From positions 54,013,944-54,077,943 of the forward strand of contig NC_091134.1 of NCBI RefSeq assembly GCF_041381155.1: a stretch of 64,000 bases of DNA, in the 5' to 3' direction. How positions within the stretch are numbered: the stretch's first letter is position 1; each line of letters starts with the position of its first letter. The DNA is from Argopecten irradians (lineage: Eukaryota > Mollusca > Bivalvia > Pectinida > Pectinidae). Below, in pieces: positions 1 through 12,396 of this stretch. The notes under the pieces were generated by a model, which ran no database searches, had not been told where the DNA came from, and saw only the letters and a program-made list of their open reading frames with translations. The translations under genes were made by a program, and so were the position numbers.

Positions 1-362
1 AAGTTTTTGGTTAAACATATCACATAACACGAAAAATCAATCAATATACAAAAATAATATTGAAATACGGACGTCAATATCCGTTTAAAGAGAAATGCTG
101 ATAGTTCCCATGTTCGACAAATAATCAAGTTTGAAATACCACAACAGGACTAATTATCTCGATATGTCCCATCGATGACACGCATACCTGCTCACTCCTC
201 CGAATAACTTGTTTCTAGGTTCATATTTTACGAACCTATAAGTCTAAATCCATGTTTCCTTTTATCATCACAGTTTTGGTTACAATTGTGCCCCATTGTC
301 GATATTGTTTAAATCTGACACAGAGGTTTGATTCATCCTGATTTTCGTTTACTACCTTCCAG

Positions 363-3300
363 AATACCAGCGATCTTGTAAACACTAGTGGTTCACTCGA
401 AGACGGAATATTCACTTGTAGATTCCAAAGGAGAAAGATAATTACTGAGTTTAACAACACTCTGTCGTTGACAACAAGACGCTTCGTCATTGTAGCTAAC
501 GGTTCCATATCATCTGGTAAGAGTGTTTACACTTAGAAAGATTGTTACTCTGATGATTTGATATCTTATCACATTGTAGTACATAAAGTGATAGTATACT
601 GGTTACACATATGGGTACTCTTTGCAATAATTCTCTTGGAAGCAGGCGCTATTGAAGTGGTGCGATATTTAACGTGAACGTATTGTGGCAACAGTATTAC
701 ACGACGTCATTATAACGTTGCGCTTCGATTAAGGCGCCAAGATGGCAGACAGGCCGTGGTGTAGGTGAAGGAAACAAATGTTGCTTTTCTACAAAAAACA
801 GCTCACTAAATCCTCATGAAACTGAATCTCGTTTTTTTAAACAGAATTCTGTGATAATTTTGATAAGGTAGCAACGTTTATCAGCATGCTGTGGAAATAA
901 GGATAGTGGTACGAGAGTTTATGTTACGATGAAATGAAAAGAGCCCATTCACATGGGAGGGTGATTTACTAAACCAATTATGGCTTGATTGAGAGGACAC
1001 TATTGCCTCACAGTATTGCTTCATGATGGAATAGTGCCCTCGGCTTCTTCTCGGATACTATTCCATCCCTCGACAGTACCACGAGGCAATAGTGCCGGCT
1101 CAACCAGGCCATAATAGATCAGTATCATTGAAATAATTCCATTTGTTAACGATGAAGGTCGATATAGATTGTTGATATTGTTTCTTTAGCTAAGATTGTT
1201 GAATCGTTGATTATCATGCTGGAAACCAATATATTTGAATCCTCGACGTTCTCTCCACAGGAATAAGTTTTTTCTCGTCCCTTTACAGTTAAATATCATC
1301 CTATCCAATATATTGTTTAACGCATGTGCAGAGACATACAACTACATTACATAATATTTTGGCTTGAACAGGATTGCCACAAAAGCACACAACCCCTCCG
1401 GCCGTAAGTTCGCAAAAAGAAGACTTCATCAATATACATCCCGAACATACCACAGTCAACCCAGGGGAGATAACAACACAGGTATGCCACAGTCATAGAC
1501 AAATCACTAGTACTAGTGTTAAAATTGATATAATAAACAAATGCAAAAACGGTTCATATAGGCTGATTGTAATTGTGAAAACTATTAAATAACGGTAAAT
1601 TTAATAGTTTATCCATTCATTTTAAGAATGGTTCAGACATCATTTGTCACATGTACCGCATATTTTAAAGACTTAAGTTTCCAACAACGTTAACCCCTGT
1701 TCACTATACCAAGAATGTGAAAATTTAATTTTATCATTATAAATTCGTCACAGCCCGGCCCGATCGTGCCTGATGCTGATTGTGGAGTCACCAAAGGTTG
1801 TTTCTCTGAATGTGACAGCAATGAAGATTGTATGTTCCAAGTGACGTGGCAGGAGGCTGGAGATTTTATAGACTTTACGATGTCACAGAACATCAGTGCT
1901 GAAGACAACGTGTGGATAGCCCTCGGTATATCGGACGATACCAACATGGTAAGTGAATGTTAATTCGAAATAAACAAAAAGATAATTCTGATCTGAGAAA
2001 ATTTGTATCTTACACCATATTTCTACTATACCATATATGTGTTTTCTCAACTCTTTGGATTGCAATTGTTACATAACAAGTATGAACTCTGTTTTGATTG
2101 ACAGACAATGTGACTTTTGATGACGTGATTCTGTGCATCTTTTGATTGGCTCTTACCTAACAGATCACTTTCATCATAGACTAATGTAAGAGCCTACATT
2201 GAATAAAGTCCTTTCGTTGTTTTTATAATGTATAAATGTCAATTTTGAGGATTATTTATTTGAATTTTCTCTTTTTAATTAAAGAAAAACACCAGCGTGG
2301 TCATGTGTAAAAAGATGAATGGCAGCATTTCAGTGGAGCTCGGCTATAATCCTGGATACGCATATAACACCGTGGTAACGGTAATAGATTGAAAGATTTG
2401 TTCCTTCTGGTATTCGCCGTATTCACGAACAATCAATGATATTATTGGTCACATGAGAATGCTGACGACATGAAAGACATGTGTTCCTGAATTGTTCATG
2501 AAACAAACATATTAATTACATCATATCAAGAAATCTAGAATAATATTTTTATAGATTTACAATGCTGTAAGCAATATTTCGACATTATAAGTAGTTATTG
2601 TGTGTGTTTTAGTACATAAAATGTTATGTAATCCTTGCAAAAAAAAAGAGAAAAAAATTCTCTCCTTCTAGGGGATTTAACTTTTCAGAGCTCTTGAGTC
2701 TATAAAATTGATATTATATATTTTTCCAGAACACCAGCGATCTCGTGAACACCAGTGGTTCACTCGAAGATGGTATATTCACTTGTAGATTTCAGAGAAG
2801 GAAAATAATAACCGACTTCAATAACGCGTTTTCACTGACAGAAAGACGTTTCCTGATTGTGGCTAATGGTACTTTATCATCTGGTAAGATATCAAAGATA
2901 TCAAACATATTATTTATCTTATAGCTCATCATTTGATATATATAGGATCCTAAATGAGCATTCATTTCATGAGCCTTATATTTGGTAACACAAATTTAAG
3001 ATAATTTGTATCACATAACTACAACGACCTTCATTTCAAAGAATATTAACGCAAAAATGTGTTGAGAAAATCCAGCAGAAGCAGTCATTTTGTACTCCCG
3101 TCCGCGAATCCGAACGCCACTTTATTGTTTCATTCCTAAGTAACAATGGATTTCCTGTCCGACACAGCCAATGAAAGTCGCTCTAGGTTATATTACACTA
3201 GTGACATACATGTACATTAATTAAACACTCTTTATGTTGAAAGAATTTTTTCTAACAGGGATTCCACAGAAGCACACAACCCCTCCTAAAGTCAGTTTAG

Positions 3301-6300
3301 AAAAAGAAGATTTCATCAATATTCATCCAGAACATACCACGGTCAACCCAGGGGAGATAACCACACAGGTATGAGTTGACAGTAAATGAAAATAAAATGA
3401 TGCTGACTGTTTACAATATATTTCTGCTACTTTCTGCTTTGTAATTAATTTGTATGTACAGTTACTTAGAGAGGCTTTTTTTCTCTTTTAGCCCGGCCCG
3501 ATCGTGCCTGACGCTGATTGTGGAGTCACCAAAGGTTGTTTCTATAGCTGTGACAGCAATGAAGATTGTATGTTTCAAGTGACGTGGCGGGAGGCTGGAG
3601 ATTTTATAGACTTTACAATGTCACAGAATATCAGTGCTGCAGACAACGCGTGGATAGCTCTCGGTATATCGGACGATACTAATATGGTGTGTACCCTTGT
3701 ACCATAAATTTTATTTTATCATGAGGCTTAAGAATACCAAGAACCATGTTTTCTTTTAATCTTAAAGCTAATCGCACATTGGTTTGTAGAAGGAAAAGCT
3801 ATTACCAACAACTTGACTCATTCACCCTTGTAGACACATTTAAGCTCTTCTAAATCAACGACTTAATCAGTCCATTATGAAATTTCAGGGATAGTTTACG
3901 TTATACGGGTAAAAATATTTGTTATAGAAAAACACCAGCGTGATCATGTGTAAGGAGATGAATGGCAGCATTTCAGTGGAGCTCGGCTATAATCCTGGAT
4001 ACGCATATAACACTATAGCAACGGTAGGCAAATTAGATTCTAAATAACAAGTAAAAAAAAGTTTTTGTTTTCATTCACTTCGAACTTTGAATCAGACAAA
4101 GTCATGTTGATGTAGTATTATACATTTTCAATTATATTTCTTACGCAAATATTTGCTTTAATTCATTTCCAGAATACCAGCGATCTGGAAAACACCAGCG
4201 GTTCACTCGAGGACGGAGTCTTCACTTGTATATTCCAAAGGAGAAAGATTATCACTGATTTTAATGATACTTTCTCACTGATTGAGAAACGTTACATCAT
4301 CGTGGCAAACGGCTCCTTAGTGTCTGGTAAGTGACATTGCAATGATTCAAATACGTTCAATATGAAGTATAGACATATTTCAAAATTATCACAGAGAAGT
4401 GCCTCCTTCCACATTCAAAATTATTTGACATGAAAAAATATGGTGAACATTTTCAAACAGGGATTCCACAGAAGCATACAACCCCTCCTACAGTCAGTTC
4501 AGAAAAAGAAGATTTCATCAATATACACCCAGATCATACCACGGTCAACCCAGGGGAGATAACTACACAGGTAAGCTGAAGTTGTCTTAACACAGGAAAT
4601 CTTATTTTGCAGATAGCTTTTCCTTGTTAGTCTTTTTATATGACTGTAGGATTTTATTGATGTATTTTTACTACAATGATGTATCACAGATCATTAAGAA
4701 GCCCTCTTTATCCAGAAAATAAAGCAAGAACATTGTTACATATTGTTGTAGGCTTTCGTATTTGTATACTAAAAAATGTTTTCAGCCCGGCCCGATCGTG
4801 CCTGATGCTGATTGTGGAGTCACCAAAGGTTGTTTCTATAGCTGTGAAAGCAATAAAGATTGTATGTTCGAGGTGACGTGGCAAGAAGCAGGAGATTTCA
4901 TCGCATTTACAATATCACAGAATATAAGTGCTGAAGATAATGCATGGATAGCCCTCGGTATATCGGATGACACTAACATGGTAAGAGTAGGGGATTTATT
5001 TCAGGTACTGTACAGATACAAAGGGTAAATGAATGATACAATTGTTCACAGGCTATAATAGAAATATTTTTAATTCTATTTCTTTACTACAATTAGCATT
5101 TTGATTCGTCATAACAGTCTACTTTATATAATATAATTAGGAGACGAATAAATGAATATATCTTTATCGCTTTAAAGATTTATCAGTATAAATACTTTTT
5201 AAACATTATGGGGACTATTCTCACAATACTTTATTTCTTGAGATCTCTTTTACGGTTTATTTGGTTTACCCATATAACAAAACAAGCAATGTTAATTTAC
5301 AGAAAAACACCAGCGTGATCATGTGTAAGGAAGTGAATGGCAGCATTTCAGTGGAGCTCGGCTATAATCCTGGATACGCATATAAAACCATGGCAACGGT
5401 AGATACAATTATTCCGATTCCTAGTTCTTCTGTTTCTCCGTTCTAGATCGGTTTATATATTTTGCTTAATATGCAGAATATCGCTTAATACGCAGCAACA
5501 CAATTTTCATTATAATGATTCAATGACTTTGTTCGCAAAAAGATAATTATAAGATTAACGTTGATAAGTTTACATGCTTTGGAGGATTTCGGTTTCAGTA
5601 ACTTTTATCAGAAACACTCTATCAGTGTACTGTTATATTTTATTTCAGAATACCTCTGATCTTATCAACACCGACGGATCTCACGTAGACGGAATCTTCA
5701 AATGCAGTTTTCGACGTAGGAAGATCATTGAGGACTTTAACAACACATTCAGTTTGACGGAAAATCGCTATCTCATTATTGCCAACGGTCTGATGTCGGC
5801 TGGTAATATATCATTTAGAATTCTATATAGAGCATATTTATAGAAAAGTTCGTCTCAGCAGTTCGATCAATAAATAGGTCATTGCTTATTACATATATGT
5901 ATAGTGTGCTCATTATTTATTTTCGTACAATTAGGTATCCCACAGAAGCACACAACGCCGCCAGTTGTAAGCCCTAATAAGGAGAATTTTATCCATATAG
6001 TCCCTGATACGACTCCGGTAAACCCAGGAGATATAACTACACAGGTAACAAATCTTTTGTTGATAGGCGGTAAAATTGAAGTGTTATTAATCCATTCAGG
6101 TTATGAGCATAATGTTAAAAATATGAAATATATCATTAAACATATGATCACAGTCTTTCAGTCTCAAATTGATGAAAAACTATTTTGAACGGAAAAAAAT
6201 GAAATTAAAGTTCTTGCTTACGAAACTAATGCTATCTCTGAATTGTCCGTAAGAATTTATTACAAAGGCCGTTTTCGATTATTAGGTTCTGATTAAAAGA

Positions 6301-9300
6301 CGGACCTGGTGATTTTATATTGTTTTCAGACGAGCCTTGACAAAGCCCTCACAGGCTTGTATCAAAAGCTACAGCGTCAGGATTTGTACTTGAAATAATT
6401 ACTTTAACAAACGGTCAAGCCGGCAGTTCCGAATAAACGAAAACGGCCGAAATCACAATGGACTTTTTTGTTTTGTTTCCCTATCACAGAGCGGGTCGAC
6501 CATAGTAAAGGACCCGGAGTGTGGTAAAACAAAGGGCTGTTTCTCGGACTGTAAGGGACAAACATGTACATGCCTTGTCACATGGCAGAGTGAGCCCAAA
6601 ACCAAGACCATACTGTTTGAAATAGCCTCCGTTGTAACACCTGGAGCAGACGACTGGATCGCTATAGGCTTATCTTCAAACGGGAAAATGGTATATACTC
6701 CTAAGAAACTTCACTTTACTTTTCGTATATACAAAAGTCCCGCATTAGTCAAACAAATGTATATAGGGATTGATACTTCTGTTCAATATCTATGAAGAAC
6801 CGTAAAGTCCACAAAAGTTTCAATCATAAGAATTATTTTTTATAACCGTCACCACATGTTTATTTTTTCACGTTTGAATTGAGTTTTGTGCCTTATACAA
6901 GCGACATAGTAATGTATTGTATATGTATATTTACAGGCTAAATCTAGTGTGATGATGTGTATCCTGAAGAATGACGTAGTATCTGCAGAACTTGGTTACA
7001 ACAACGACGACCCTAACTATCAACCACTTTCTAACGTAAATGTTTTGTTTTACAAATAAACGAATGATTGACAATGCATCCTTGTAAACGTAAAAAAATA
7101 GATAAATCAGGTGTGACATTTATACAACTCTTTCGAATGGAATTCTTCAAAGAAATGATAAAAAGAAATGCATACAAGATATAGCATGCATACTTTAAAA
7201 TAGTTGGACGCGTTAAACAGTTTTTCATATCTCGATGATATTTAAGATGTTTCAGTTATATGAAAGTCGTGTGTGTTTTTTGTACAATTGGTACAGAGTA
7301 GGAAGAACAAGTTACTGCGGTTAACGCAATTGTTCCTCAACATAGACTATATGTTGCATCAAAAAAGCAAAGATCATGAAAAATCTTCTTTTCATATATA
7401 TAGGACGTCACTTATTTTGTATGTAGCGGTATATCAGGATTAAAAAGTCAGGAATGAATATCTTATGTGCGTTTATATTTTTTACCAAGTTTGTCATAGA
7501 TAATTCACACACAGCTGCGCATAGGGTGTCCGAATATATCATCTTCTAATTTCTTACAGAAAACTGAATTCCTGTCCGATATGAGTGGTTCCATAGAAGG
7601 AAACATCATGAAATGTGTATTCCAAAGAGCGAATCAAGTCTCGGGTGCTTTAAGTGCCGATAGTAGCAAGATCTTTGATCTAAACAAACAATGGTACCTG
7701 TTATTTGCCCATGGACTAGCGCCATCAGGTAAAACTATATATGCAAATATAATAGCTATATAGTGAAAGTAGCACAGAATATTGACTGGCAGATTGGGCA
7801 TAAATATAGTTAAATAGCTGAAGTCAAAATCAAACACTATTTTCCTTCTTATATTAGATTGCTATTCTGTTGTTACATTGCGCTGTTGATACTCAGTTTT
7901 GTTTCAATATATAGTATGCTTAGTGTATTATGTAAAACATGATGGCAGGAGTTCCCGAGAGACATAAGGAGAAACCAAAGACCAGCAAAGGAAAAGTAGA
8001 TTTCCTTAAATCATCAGACACGGGAATCGGAAAGCAGGAGTCTGGCCTCGTTAAGTTACACGGTAGGTAGTTTAGCTATGATGGCTAGAATAAGGCATCA
8101 ACGGTATTCTGTATGTATAGGTAAACGGTTTCCGCAAATTACAATAGCTAGCTGGGATTAAACTTACAAAACTGCTATCAAGTAATAAGATTGAAATAAT
8201 AGCAAAGCAAAAAAAATGTGAAATGTCTAACTATAAACAAAAATGATCTATAAAAAGATAAAATAGATTTTACATGTCATTTCGTGTAGGTTTTCTGATG
8301 ATACTTGCCTGGATTATATTATCCTCTTCTGGCATGCTGATTGCGAGGTATTTCAAGCCAGTTCTACACAAGAAAGTCCTGGGGAAACACCTATGGTTCC
8401 AGGTAAAGTATCACGATACATTGTCACTATAAATGAGGATAAGCATAACTTATTTTTGTTGACTTTGATTTCCTGTCTATTTCATTTTAATAGGGAGCTT
8501 AGCACACAGCAATGCAAACACAGTAGTGCTAGGATACTATATAAAAATAAGATACATTAGATACAAATTGTATGTTACGTTATACATTTGCAATGACTGT
8601 ACGATTTCTATGGGTATACCTTATTGGCACACAAACATGTATAATTGACGTTATGCATATTTCAGGTTCACAGGGCCTGTATGTGTACAGTTGTTGTTCT
8701 AACATCGATTGCCCTTATTGCTATATTTGTGGAAGTAGGAGGATATAGTCAGGTAAATATTATTCATACATGTATATAACATTTTATATTTCTCCAATAT
8801 TTGACAGGGTTATACCGCTGTTGCTAGGGAAAATATTAAAAGGGTCTTTCCCTACCTTGAGGGTAGGACAGAGAAATCTCTACCAGAGAAGGAGATTCAC
8901 GAATGTCTAACCCGAGGCTTGCCGAATAGATATTTCGCTGTCCTATTCTCTAGGTAGGGAATGATGTTTTTTGCCACTGTAATCCCCCCACCAAAGTCTT
9001 GAAATCAACAAATACGCGATTTATAAAAACAGCAAGGAATAATCAATAATGAATCAACTTGGCGATTTCCACTTTAGTTTGTCTAAAACTTTGTTTAACC
9101 TGTTGTACTGTGATAAACAAGAATCTAAATCATTTCAAAATATTCACAGCCATAGAAATTTTATCTTATATTGTATGAAAACCTGTTAAGTAAGTCATTT
9201 TACTTGGTAAATATAAAAGAATTATTGTGAAAGAACGATTGTGATGATTACTAGGTCAAAGATGAGCATGCGCGTGAAGGTCGAGTTCGAATGTGATATT

Positions 9301-12300
9301 GATTGTCCAATTGGTCTGCAAAGGTAATTTTTTATTTGCATATGACGTTTTATAACGTCCGGTTAATCACGCGAATATGTTCTACGCGTGCAGGCTGTCT
9401 TGCCCTGGGTAAGAAATCTTACCCTCGCCGGAAGTGCAGATATCTCTGTCCGATGGGGTACAAAACTCTGTCTTTTACCGAGGTAGGGACAACATGCAAT
9501 AATGTGACATCATCATTACATGCAGTGACACGTCATTAATTTTGACGCATTGCGAGGTTCTTATGATGACGGCACATTAGAAATGACTAAATTTCCATAA
9601 GTACAGGGGGAAAAGAATCAAACATGGGTCTGTCAGGTGGACAGCCTCGGGTTGACAAGCCAAAAACTTCCACGAAGGTTGAGATATCCCTGTCCACCTG
9701 ACAGATATGATATGATTTGTGGAAATTACGCTTTATTTTAACTATTTCATGTAACAAAATACTTGATGCAGAAAACTTTATCATTACTGTATCAACATTG
9801 TTCAACATCTGTAAGTTTCTTTTTAGATACATGCCTTTATAAAGTCATATTGCATTTCATTGCCTTGTAGATTAGTGTGCCAGACAGCATTTCTTACGTT
9901 AAAGTCCATCCTGTTCTTGGCATCATCATCGTGGTGTTGATGTTTCTGAATGTAAGTTTTGATAACATTAACAGTTTATTGTTTAATCTGAAAATGGAAA
10001 TCTCGACAAAGAGGAAAACATTACTGATATCGATTTGATGAAAAAAGTTTTAAAACTCACACGTAATAATTAGAAAAATATGCATACTAGTAGCTTATGT
10101 AACATTACGTTTTTCCATACCTGTGATATTACATATAATTGAATAATATTTAAGATGAAAAAAATAATGACAGGTAATCGGTAGGGTCATATTTACGAAA
10201 ATAATCATAACAAATATCGATGTTTCGGGGTACAGTAGTCTTTAACATTTTTTTCAGCCAATGATGGCGTTTTTCCGCTGTGACCATGAACACCCCTACC
10301 GACCTGTATTTAACTGGCTTCATTGGGGCGTGGCATTAATCGTTCAATTTTTGGCGGGTAAGATATTCAAAATGGGGCGCTGATTCTTTTCGAGATTAGA
10401 TATCAATACTATCATATATTTCTTTTCGGTATATCAAAAGGACATCATTCGCTCAAAAATATTTAGTATTTAGATATAAAAATGATAATCAACATCATTT
10501 AGATCTATAATTCAATCACCTTATTTCAAAAGGTAATAAAATCAATATTCAAATTGCATCAGAATAAAAACTCATTTATCACTGCGAAAGTATTGGTATC
10601 ATTCCGAACCTTAGTCAAACATACGTACTGATGTTTGACTAAGGAATATTTGACCATAAATAAGACTAATCTTAACTATTAAAATTCAGTATTTGTTTCT
10701 GTTGTTGCATGGACACCATTAACTCCTTTCCGCTTTTCAGTGCTCTAAGTATTATTGACTGCTTTAAGTATAATTGACAAGATTTGTTTTCCAGGTTTCA
10801 ACATCAGCTTCGGATTTCACTTAGATAAGGTCAACATGCCAGAAAATAAAGCTGTGGCTGTTATGTTTTGTTATGCTGCAACCTTTATAGGCATGTACGT
10901 CGCCTTTGAAATCACCAAGTGCATTAGGAAGCGCTTATATAAGCGTAAGTAAAATCAGTTATAAGTCATTAATTGATATATATATACCAAATAAGTCTCA
11001 ATTATACGATTGTGGTGATATGACAAAAAGGCAGTTTGATTATGTGAGTTCGTTTATGTTTGTCAAAGAGGATGATACATGGAGTCGTCGATTCTTGAAT
11101 GTCTTTGGCAGTACGAGAGTTATGAATGAAAGTTTGTGTTAAAACTTATCTTTTACTGTACATGTATCGTTTATATTGTTTTCTATTTTCTGTACTTTTT
11201 TACGTATCTTGTCTATTTTTCTCGGAATTTAGATAGTAAGATAATATAAGTAGTGATATGCTACCCCTCACTACAGGAAGATAAAAGCAATAGTTGAGGC
11301 AACTTCACCAGACAAAACATTGTTTGGAGTGTACAATGTAGCTGATGGATATAATATACATGTATGAATGTTGAGTGCAGAATGGACCAGTCCTAATTGA
11401 TGGCAAATAGGTGTATGTTGTCGTTTTTTCAAACCATTTTTATTGGATATAATATGTTTATTCTAGTCAGGGTTGATATTTTGGTTTAAACTGTCTTGAC
11501 GGAGACATTACATAATGATCATATATATCGATCAATTATTGCTGCCTATGGGCTCCTTCTTTATACCAGAATCATATCGGACGTTTGAATGTTAAAATCT
11601 CTATTATTCTGCTCCAGCGAAACCCAATGATGAATCAGAGGAATTTGCAGAGGACATAAATTTAGTTAATAATGACGACGAAGAAGTAAGTGACAATAAT
11701 ACATAATATAATCGGAAAACAAGAAAGCTAATCGGGTTCACTTTTGTAGATAAATGTATTGCAATCTGTGATCCCCGAGGTACACATTTTCATATGGTGT
11801 TTTGAGATGTTACTGGAATGACAGTAGGGGCTATTATTCGGCACGAAAAGTGGAGGGTTAAGATATTGTGAACATTTAAGATATAAATACAGGTATTTTT
11901 AATACTTTTTATAGTATATATTAGCGTAATCATGCGTTTGTTTTCGCGAATTAACGATTACGTTTAACATTGTAACACGTAAAATTTGTAACATTTTTTT
12001 ACGTAATAAAGCGTTGTCCAATACGATAATGCGATCAATCAGTCTTCATAAAGAAGTCATATGTGGTTTTATTTTCGTTATAAATCTGCCAGTTTATAAA
12101 ACAACTATGTATAACGAACTAAACACTTTCGTTAAAAATATTGATATATGCCTTAATCCGGGTATTATTTACAATATCAAATTGAATAAAGAGAAATGAA
12201 GAAATTGTTGAATTTGATATATTCATAGTTATTGGTTCAGTAAGATTTTTTCTTTCTTTCGTTTTTTTCCTTATGAATTAATATTTGTATTTCCTTACAG

Positions 12301-12396
12301 CCGGGCTATACCAGTTTCAAGTTCATCTTTGGATTCCATGTCATAGCAATGCTTTCCTACGGTATAACGCTGATGGCAATGTTATTGTCCGGATAA
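363..12396 (+). CDS. DOMON-array cytochrome b561 protein, ferric-chelate reductase 1-like (5' partial)
   Basis: Exons read: 363-516, 1372-1481, 1754-1948, 2285-2380, 2730-2883, 3259-3368, 3492-3686, 3928-4023, 4173-4326, 4461-4570, 4786-4980, 5303-5398, 5649-5802, 5935-6044, 6490-6690, 6937-7035, 7560-7728, 7949-8062, 8290-8402, 8666-8752, 9871-9951, 10258-10357, 10795-10944, 11618-11685, 12301-12396 (TAA). They join into 3207 nt, an open frame of 1068 codons plus stop, with GT-AG borders throughout. The N-terminal part is repeated DOMON modules, each with a WIALGISDDTNM-like motif and paired cysteines. The C-terminal 235 or so residues are a b561 core of about six helices. Four likely haem histidines are visible: LHGFLMILAW, WFQVHR, VKVHPVLG and NWLHWG. 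An acidic loop (ESEEFAED) separates helices 5 and 6. Family knowledge: DOMON-b561 proteins pass electrons across a membrane to ferric iron or other acceptors. The FRRS1-like call is by architecture; a reelin domain, if present, would lie outside the window. Confidence 0.88.
978..1115. repeat. Palindromic foldback element (MITE-like) in an intron
   Basis: A long imperfect inverted repeat within the intron 517-1371. The outer arms read ATTATGGC on the left and GCCATAAT on the right. Internal pairs are ACTATTGCCTC with GAGGCAATAGT, and GATGGAATAGT with ACTATTCCATC. The loop is a short CT-rich stretch near 1035-1055. No coding content. It fits a small non-autonomous DNA transposon, but I see no target-site duplication that fixes the family. 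Confidence 0.6.
1372..7728 (+). repeat. Four complete four-exon DOMON cassettes in tandem, inside the b561 gene
   Basis: The ectodomain is built from a repeated exon set: A 110 nt (proline/threonine-rich linker containing PQKHTTPP), B 195 nt, C 96 nt and D 154 nt, 555 nt or 185 codons in all. Cassettes: 1372-2883, 3259-4326, 4461-5802 and 5935-7728. A lone D exon at 363-516 ends a further cassette that begins outside the window. Exon lengths are identical in the first three. The last is diverged (B 201, C 99, D 169 nt) and is the one next to the membrane. The B exons of the first three differ at only about 5 to 7 of 65 residues, so these duplications are young or homogenised by gene conversion. 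Every cassette starts and ends in the same splice phase, so gain or loss of a cassette keeps the frame. Confidence 0.9.
8810..9710. repeat. Cluster of hairpin-forming repeat fragments in a b561 intron
   Basis: The intron between 8752 and 9871 holds several short inverted repeats. One is the pair TCCCTACC near 8864 and GGTAGGGA near 8953. A second is a near-palindrome at 9407-9424 with 8-bp arms GGGTAAGA and TCTTACCC. A third is a perfect 15-bp pair, CTGTCAGGTGGACAG at 9630-9644 and its reverse complement at 9690-9704. A similar arrangement (GGGTAAG with CTTACCC, and paired GAGATTCTCAACCC-like arms) recurs at 28970-29100, so these look like pieces of one foldback family. Nothing coding is seen here. 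Confidence 0.45.

Noticed and set aside
4676..4876. 66-codon + strand frame overlapping a DOMON exon
   Set aside because: It is the shadow of the real 4786-4980 exon in another frame; the DOMON frame is supported by three paralogous exons.
7031..7228. Minus-strand frames of 62-65 codons in the b561 gene
   Set aside because: They lie across an exon end and intron of the plus-strand gene, with no similarity or splice logic of their own.
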